From the NCBI RefSeq assembly GCF_038502225.1, contig NC_091308.1, positions 23,260,118-23,324,117 of the forward strand: DNA of 64,000 nt, given 5' to 3'. The position numbers and the translations under genes were made by a program. The notes beneath the pieces were generated by a model. It saw nothing but the letters and a program-made list of their open reading frames with translations, had not been told where the DNA came from and ran no database searches. This stretch comes from Cherax quadricarinatus. Taxonomy: Eukaryota; Arthropoda; Malacostraca; Decapoda; Parastacidae. Of the stretch, positions 42,801-51,800 are shown piece after piece (within the stretch, counting starts at the first letter, position 1; each line of letters begins with the position of its first letter).

Positions 42801-45800
42801 TCCTACAAAAGGTTTGAGGGAGGGGGTCAAGGAGGTTTTGTGTGTGAGGGCTTAGACATTCAGCAAGCGTGTGAGTGTGTTAGATAGGAGTGAGTGGAGG
42901 CAAGTGGTTTTTATGACTTCACGTGCTCTTGGAGTGTTAGCAAAGTAACACTGATGAAGGGATTCAGGGAAGCTGGTTAGCAAGACTTGTGTCCTGGAGA
43001 TGGGAAGTACAGTGCCTGCACTCTGAAGGAGGGGTGGGGATATTTGCAGTTTTGATCTGTAGTATCAGCAACCCTCTAGCAAGACATTGAGTCCTCAGTG
43101 GAGAAAAGGCCGGTGTTTTAACCCTTTCAGGGTCCGTCCTGTAGATCTACGGCTTTACGTTCAGGGTCCAAACCGTAGATCCACGCCATGAGCTCAGCTC
43201 ACTCTGATAAACTGTGAGTGGTAAATTTGGGCCTAGATATGAGAGAATACATCTATGTGGTATGTGTGCACCACATAAAACAAATCCTGCAGCACACTGT
43301 GTATAATGAGAGAAAAAAACTGAGACCGTGATTTTCGATTAAAACAGCAACTTTGCAGTGTTTTTTCGTGTGTTTTCTATAGTTGTATTTGTGATTTCTT
43401 GGTCTCGTATGATAGAATGGAAGATATATTACAGAAATAGAGATGATTTTGATTGGTTTTAGCACTGGAAATGGCTTGAAACTGAGCTCAAAGTATTGGA
43501 AATGTTAAATTTTTGCCGATGTTCAAGAGTAAACAAACGACCTCGCACGTCTAATACACATCAGCTGGTGGGTCTGATATACATTAACAAATGTGGTGGT
43601 GATATTTATACAATTATTACAATATTGCATAACAGTAAATCTTCTATTTTTTGGTGTGAATAAAAATTCATTATGTGAATAAAAAATCAAAATGGAATTT
43701 ATTTGTAAAGCCTCAAAATGTAACTAATGAACAGAGGAAAAGTTAGTTTAGTGCCAGGAATGCCTACATTGTTTATTCTGGACCCTATTTTGAAATTGGA
43801 ATATTTTGAACTTTGTGTTAAATTGGCCAAATTACCAATTTCCGATCACTTTATTTTGTAGTTGAAACAGTTGACTTGGCGATTTCTTGTGCTCAATCGA
43901 TAGAATAGAAGTAATACTAGTGAAATAGCTAAGAATTTGGTTGACTGGAATAATGTAATTGGCCTAAAATGGGAGTCAAAGTTGGCAAAATCGCCGATTC
44001 GTAAATATCGCTGACACATCAAAATTCACGAGAGCATAATTTCGTAAATTTTTCATCAAATTTCGTACTTTTTGTTTTGTTACCTTCACAAAAAGATTCT
44101 CTACCATTTCATAAGAAAAAATAATTTTTTTTTTTTTTTTAAATTCTTGGGCACCGGGGTACCACTTCAGATTTTGGCCTTGGACCCTGAAAGGGTTAAA
44201 AAATAATAATAATAATAATAAAATGCCTCCAGGGATCACTACTTAATATCCAGAGATGAGAAGGGGTAACGGTAATACGTATTACATCCAGAATGTGCTT
44301 GGTAAACAAGGGGGGTTCAATGTGGTGGTAGTCACAGGTGTGGGAGATTTGGTGCCTTCTTGATGTGATGAAAATATTTGAAATACTCAAGGTGCAAGAG
44401 TTGCCAGACCTTACGATAGCCAATTTGAAAATTTTCGTTGCTCCATGGTGCACGTTATAATAAAGGTTTTTGCTATCTGCAAAAAAAAAAAAAAAAAAAA
44501 AAGGTTTCAGTTTCACTTTAGAATTTTAAAATGTTGCAAATTTTTCATTAAAAAATTTAATACTTAAATGGATTTGAGATGTCTGCAAGAAAGTTTACCT
44601 GAGATCAGCTCAAAAAAGGGAAGTTCTTAGAGGGAACATAGTATAAAAAGTATAGATAAATAACTTTAGTTATTTTATATACCTGTTGTGGCTAATTTCA
44701 TAATTAACCAGCAGTCTTCCAGTATATGTAAATGTATATATGTATGTATATGTGTTTGTGTGTGTACATGTGTACTCACCTGTTTGTGGTTGCAAGGGTC
44801 AAGTCACAGCTCCTGGCTCCACCTCTTTGCTAGTTGCTACTGGATCCATTCTCTCCCTGCTCCATGAGCGTTATCATATACCTTCTTAAAACTATGTATG
44901 GATCCTGCCTTCACTATTCAATTCAATTCAATTCAAAGTTTATTCTCTATAAGGATTACAATGCTGAGTTTACAGAATTTGGTTATTGTGTGGTTTACAT
45001 GTAGTAAAATAATAATTACAGAGTGTACCACTAGAACACCTAGCATGGCTAGGCATTTTGGGCAGACTTATATTAAATCTTAAGTTTAAAATATTACAAA
45101 ATTATGAGGCAAGTTGGTATTATAGCTAAGTGACTAAATACTAGTTGTGAGTTTAGCAATGTGAATGCTTTTGTTTTGGCACTATACATAGTTTCAGTAT
45201 TGGAGTATCACAGGCCAACTTATGACTAGTTAAGATTCATTATTTTGAGATTGAGATTGATATTTCTGTTTATGGTCAAATGGGTGAGTGAGTGTAAGTG
45301 TTAACCACCAGGTGGTATTCGTGTAATTAGTTGACAGGGTGTATCAGGGAGATAAGATGTTTTCTGATGGTAGTTTTGAAGGTGATGAATGTGTGTGCAG
45401 TTTTGGAATTTTCAGGTAGGGTGTTCCAGATTTTAGGGCCTTTGACATACATTGAATTTTTGTAAAGGTTTAGTCGGACACGGGGAATGTCATAGAGATG
45501 TTTGTGTCTGGTGTTGTGCCTGTGGGTTCTGTCACAACTATCAAGAAAGCATTTTAGGTCAAGGTTAATATTGGAATTTAAGGTCCTGTAGATGTAGATT
45601 GCACAGTAGTAAGTGTGGATGTACTGAACAGGGAGTAAGTTTAGATCTATGAAGAGTGGGGGGGGGGTGTTGCCAGGGATGGGATTTAGTGATTATTCTT
45701 ACTGCGGCTTTTTGTTGGGTTATTATTGGCTTTAGGTGTGTTGCTGCAGTTGATCCCCAAGCACAGATAGCATAGGTGAGGTATGGATATATAAGTGAAT

Positions 45801-48800
45801 GGTATAGTGTGAGAAGGGCAGTTTGCGGCACGTAGTATCGTATCTTGGAGAGGATCCCAACCGTTTTGGATACTTTTTTGGTTATGTGTTGGATATGGGT
45901 GCTGAAGTTCAGGTTGTTGTCGAGGTATAGGCCTAGGAATTTGCCCTCATTATGCCTGGCAATTAGAGTGTTGTCGATCTTAATGTTAATTTGCGCATCT
46001 CCTTCTCTGCTACCAAACATAATGTAGTAGGTTTTGTCAACGTTAAGCGTAAGTTTATTGGCTGTCATCCAAGTCGATATTTTGATCAGCTCCTCATTAA
46101 CAATGGTGTTGAGGGTGGCAAGATTAGGGTGAGAGATGACATAAGTCGTGTCGTCAGCAAAGAGAATGGAGTTCAGGTGTCGAGATACGTTTGGAAGATC
46201 ATTGATGTATATGAGGAAGAGCAGGGGACCAAGGACACTTCCCTGCGGAACTCCAGTATCAAGTGGCTGTGTTGTTGATGCTGTGTCTTTAATGGTGACA
46301 TACTGATACCTATTAGTAAGGTAAGATTTGAAATATGCAAGCGCATGGCCTCTTATACCATAATGGTCAAGTTTGTGGAGTAGGATGCCGTGGTCTACTG
46401 TGTCAAAAGCTTTTCTTAGGTCAATAAAAATTCCTAGTGGATATTCCTTATTTTCCAATGCTGTGTAAAGCAGATCTAGCATTTTTATGATTGCATCGTT
46501 AGTGCTTTTATTTTTCCTGAATCCAAATTGGCAGGGGTTGAGTATGTTTTGTGACGTTATAAATGAATACAGTCTCCTGTGCACGAGTTTCTCAAAGATT
46601 TTGGATAGCAATGGTAAGTTTGATATTGGCCTATAGTTGTTTAAATCTGTAGGGTCACCACCTTTATGTATTGGTGTAACCCTTGCCGTCTTGAGTAATT
46701 TCGGGAAGGTGCTAGTTTCTAGTGACTTGTTAAAAAGTAATGAGATAATATGCAAGAGGACATGGGCCACTCTCTTGTACAATAATGGTGGGACATGAGA
46801 CAGATTCCCTGAGTTATTTTTAAGTGACTTTATAATCTCGGTGACTTCCGTGGGCTCAGTTGGAGCAAGATAGAAGGAATTTGGGAAATTCCCATCTAGG
46901 TAGTCCCCGGCATGGGCATTGGTACGTGGGATTTTATTGGCGAGATTAGAACCTATGGTTGAAAAGAAGTCGTTTATCTTGTTAGCTGTGTCAGTGGGTT
47001 GCAGTGGTGTTTCATTAGGTTTAGTTAGGACAATATTCTTGTTTTTTTCAGTTTGTGGGTCCCTAGAATCTGAGAGAGTGTTTTCCAGGTCTTTTTTATA
47101 TCTCCTCTTGTGTCAGTGAATCTACTGGAGTAGTATAGTTGTTTGGCTTTCTTTATTACTTTGGTGAGGATTGATGAATACTGTTTAAGAATATCTTTGT
47201 GTATTAAGCCCTGTCTATACTGCTTTTCATATTGGTGTTTCTTATCAATGGATTTCAGAATGGTGCTGGTTAGCCATGGGCAACGAAGCCGTTTGTTTGT
47301 GATCTGTTTTGTTTTTATAGGACAATGTTTGTTGTATAGTCTAAGTAGTTTGTTAAGAAAAATGTCTGTCCAGTCATCAATACCATTGGCCTTGGAGAAT
47401 TCTGTAGGCCAGTCAACAGTCTCTAGGTCAGCTGTGAACCACTACATCACTTTCCAGATTGTTGCACTTCCTGACAGTTCTGTGACTGAAGAAATACATC
47501 CTAACATCCCTGTGACTCATCTGAGTTTTCAACATCCAGTTGTGACTCCTTGTTGCTGTGTCCCATTTCGGAAATATCCTGTCCTTGTCCACCTTAACTT
47601 ATCTCAGTATTTTATGTGTTATCATGTGTCTCCCTGTCCCTCCTGTCTTCCAGTGTCATGAGGTTGATTTCCCTTAACCTCTCCTCATAGGAGAGGAGAG
47701 GTTAAGGTAAATCATTATCATTATCATAGGAGAGGTTTAGGGCTAGTCTTGTTGTAAATGTTTGCACATTCTCTAATTTCTTGATGTGTTTCACCATGTG
47801 TGGATTCCATACTGGTGCTGCATACTCCATTATGGGCTTCACATACACAGTGTACAGAGTCTTGAACAATTCCTTACTCAGGCATTGAAATGCTATTCTT
47901 AGGCTTGCCAGGCACCCATATGCTGATGGTTGATGTGCACCTCAGAATATGTGCTTAGTATTATACTCACCCCAAGATCTTTTTTCTTGAATGAGATTTG
48001 CAGTCTTTGGCCCTCCAGGCTATATTGTGTCTGCAGTCTTCTTTGATCTTCCCCAATCTTCATGATTTGCACTTGGTGGGGCTAAACTCCAGGAGTCGGC
48101 TGTTGACGAGGCTTGCAGCCTGTCCAGATACCTTTGTAGTCCTACCTGATCCTCATCCATTTGAATTCTCCACATTAGCTTCACAGTGTCTGCAAACAGG
48201 GACACCTCTGAATCTATCCCTTCCATCATGTCATTCACATATACCAGAAACAGCACTGGCGCTAGGACTGACCTTTGTTGAACCTCGCTCATCACAGACC
48301 CCCACTCTGACACCTCGTCACGTACCATCACTCATTGTTTTGTTCCTGTCAGGTATTCTCTGATCAACTGCAGTGCCTTTCCTGTTATTCCCACCTGCTC
48401 CTCTAGCTTTTGCAGTAATCTCGTCTCTTGTGCAGAACTGTCGAAAGCCTTCTTACAGTCCAAGGAAATGCAGTCTACCCACCCCTCTCTTTCCTGCCTT
48501 ACTTTTGTCACCTTGTCATAAAACTTCATTAGGTTTGTGACAGGATTTTCCCTCCCTGAAACCATGCTGATTATCATGTTTAAGCTCATTCCTTTCTAGG
48601 TGCTCCACCAGTCTTTTCCCAATAAGTTTCTCCATGGCTTTGTATACTATACATGTCAGTGACACTGTCTGTATTTTAATACTACCTGCCTATCTCCTTT
48701 GTTAAATATTGGGACTACATTTGCTGCCTTCCACACTTCTGGTAGTTGCCCTGTGTTGAAGATTGTTGTTAGTTTTTCACACTATGCCTCTGCTCCTTCT

Positions 48801-51800
48801 CTTGACCCACGTTGAGATGTTGTTCGGGCCCACCGCCCCTTAAGGTATCTAGCTCACCTAGCAGCCTCTTCATCTCTTCCTCAGTTGTGTGTAGTATGTG
48901 TGTGTGTCCAGCATTTGTTGGTATACCCTTCCATCCTGGTTTGCTGGAGTCCTTTCTGTCTCCACTGAAAATACTTCCTTAAATCTCATGTGTGTACATT
49001 TGTGTGCGTGTGCTCACATAGTTGTGGTTGCAGGAGTCGAGTCACAGCTCCTGGCGCTGCCTCTTCACTGGTCACTATTAGGTAACTCTCCCTGCTTCAT
49101 GAGCTTTATCATGCCTCTTCGTGAAGCTATGTATGGATCCTCCCTCCACTACATTACTTTCCAGACTATTCCACTTTCTGACAACTCTGTGACTGAAGAA
49201 ATACTTCCTAACATCCTTAGGAAGTATGTGTGTTTGTGTATGTGTGCATGTATGTGTGTGCATATATGTGTGTGCATGTGTGTTTGTGCTCGTGTGTGTG
49301 CATGTGTGTGCATGCATATGTGCATACACATACGTGTGCCAGCGTATGTGTACATGTGTGTGCATGTGCATGTGTGCATGTATGTGTGTGTGCACATGTG
49401 TACATGCACGTGCACACACATGCACACAAGATGAAAATTAGACATGTGTAATACCTGGGTATCTTTATTGTAGATGTTTTGCCAACCAGTAGCTTTATCA
49501 ATACAGATGCAAGGACATAATAGGAAGACAGTACAACTATATACTAAAGATGAGGTAATCAGTCCCTCAGCTTTGGAGTTGGTGAAGAGCACTGCAGTCA
49601 TGAAGAGTCTGAAGCACAGGTAGTGTTAGCTGGCGCTTATATACTGGCTTCAGGTGGTGAGGGACGTGTAGCAGATAAGACATTATCACTGGTAGGTGGG
49701 ATTTCCCGGTAGAAGTAGGTCATACCTAAGGGATGGGTCATTAGTCACTGTCTTGCTAGAAGCACGCAGATATGACAATTTAGATGTCTAAACAGCAAAT
49801 ATACCAAGCCCCTCCTTTAGAGTGTAGGCACTGCACTTCCCGCCTCCAGTACTCAAATCCAGCTAACCGGTTTCCCTGAATCCATTCACAAAATATTACC
49901 TTGATCACACGAAAACAGCTAATTAAGTCCCATAAACCATTTGTGCCAACTCCTGTCTAACCTGCTCAAACATGCCTGCTGTATGTCCAAGCTCTTTTCA
50001 CACACACACTCCTTTACCCCCTCCCCCTTCCATCCTTTCCTAGGGTGACCCCATATGCCATCTTCCCTCAATAAAGATTTATACACCTTCCAAGTCATCC
50101 TATTTTGCTCCATCCTGTCTAAATGACCAAACAATCTCAACAACCTTTCCTTAGCCCTCTGGATAATACTTGTAGTAACTCCACACCTACTCCTAATTTC
50201 CAAACCATGAATTCTCTGCATAATATTTGTGCCACACATTTCCCACTTTGTGTTAGATTCTTCATCTTTTAACCCACACTTCTTGCCAACACCCTAGCAT
50301 TCACTTTTTTAGATGGGGTTGTAAGAGAAATGAATGCTCAGGCGTTGGCAAGAGGTGTGGGGTTAAAAGATAGTAAGTAAGTTTATTCTGGTATACACAA
50401 ATACAGTTACATAGATTATCATACATAGCAGCATATGTGTAGAGAACCTAAGATAACCCAAAAAAGTAAGAGTGACTTATTTCCACTTCCAAGTGGGAGT
50501 TGTTACAGTTGATCTTTGCTGATGACACGGTGCTTTTGGGAGATTCTGAAGAGAAGTTACAGAGGTTGGTAGACGAGTTTGGTAGGGTATGTAAAAGAAG
50601 AAAATTAAAAGTGAATACGTATATGAAAGAGTAAGGTGATGAGGATAAAAATTAGGTAATGAAATATTGGATATCAGATTGGAGGGAGAGAGAGTATGGA
50701 AGAGGTGAATATATTCAGATATTTAGGAGTGGACGTGTCAGCAGATGGATCTATGAAAGATGAGGTGAATCATAGAATTGACAAAGGAAAAAAGGCGAGT
50801 GGTGCACCAAGGAGTCTGTTGTGACAAAGAACTTTGTCCATGGAAACAAAGAAGGGAATGTATGAGAGTATAGTTATACCAATTCTCTTATATGGATGCA
50901 AAGCATGGGTGGTGAATGTTGCAACAAGGAGAAGGCTGGAGGCAGTGGAGATGTCATGTCTGAGGGCAACGTGTTGTGTGAATATAATGCAGAGAATTCA
51001 TAGTTTGGAAATTAGGAGGAGGTGCAGGATTACCAAAACTATTATGCAGAGGGCTCAGGATGGGTTGTTGAGGTGGTTCAGACATGTAGAGAGAGTGAAA
51101 CAAAATAGAATAACTTTGAGTGTATAAATCTGTAGTGGAGGGAAGGAGGGTAGAGGTTGGCCTAGGAAAGGTTGGAGGGAGGGGGTAGAGGAGGTTTTGT
51201 GTGCGAGGGGTTTGGACTTCCAGCAAGCATGCATGAGTGTGTTAGATAGGAGCGAATGGAGACAAATGGTTTTTAACCATCAGGCTGGACTTGAGTCCTG
51301 GAGATGGGAAGTACAGTGCCTACACTCTGAAGGAAGAGTGTTAATGTTGCAGTTTTATAACTGTAGTGTAAGTGCACCTCTGGCAAGACAGTGATGGAGT
51401 GAATGATGGTGAAAGTTTTTCTTTTTCGGGCCATCCTATCTTGGTGGAAAACAGCAGGCATGCGTGAGCGTGTTTGATAGGAGTGAATGGAGACAAATGG
51501 TTTTTAATACTTGACGTGCTGTTGGAGTGTGAGCAAAGTAACATTTATGAAGGGATTCAGGGAAACCGGCAGGCCGGACTTGAGTCCTGGAGAGGGGAAG
51601 TACAGTGCCTGCACTCTGAAGGAGGGGTGTTAATGTTGCAGTTTAAAAACTGTAGTGTAAAGCACCCTTCTGGCAAGACAGTGATGGAGTGAATGATGGT
51701 GAAAGTTTTTCTTTTTCGGGGCACCCTGCCTTGGTGGGAATCGGCCAGTGTGATAATAAATGTTAAAATAAAAAAAAAAAATCCCTTAGACACATTTCCA

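Larger units (their letters stand above)
44764..48985 (-). mobile_element. LINE-E (CR1-like) split by LINE-A
   Basis: 3' piece 44764-44916 (GTACTCACCTGTTTGTGGTTG) and main piece 47440-48985. CACTA occurs at both edges of the LINE-A (44912-44916 and 47440-47444), a likely short target duplication. The main piece codes decayed RT (next entry). Confidence 0.8.

Noticed and set aside
49078..49601. Several Cys/Val- or Thr/His-rich ORFs in all frames
   Set aside because: They come from the TG/CA microsatellite at 49222-49432.
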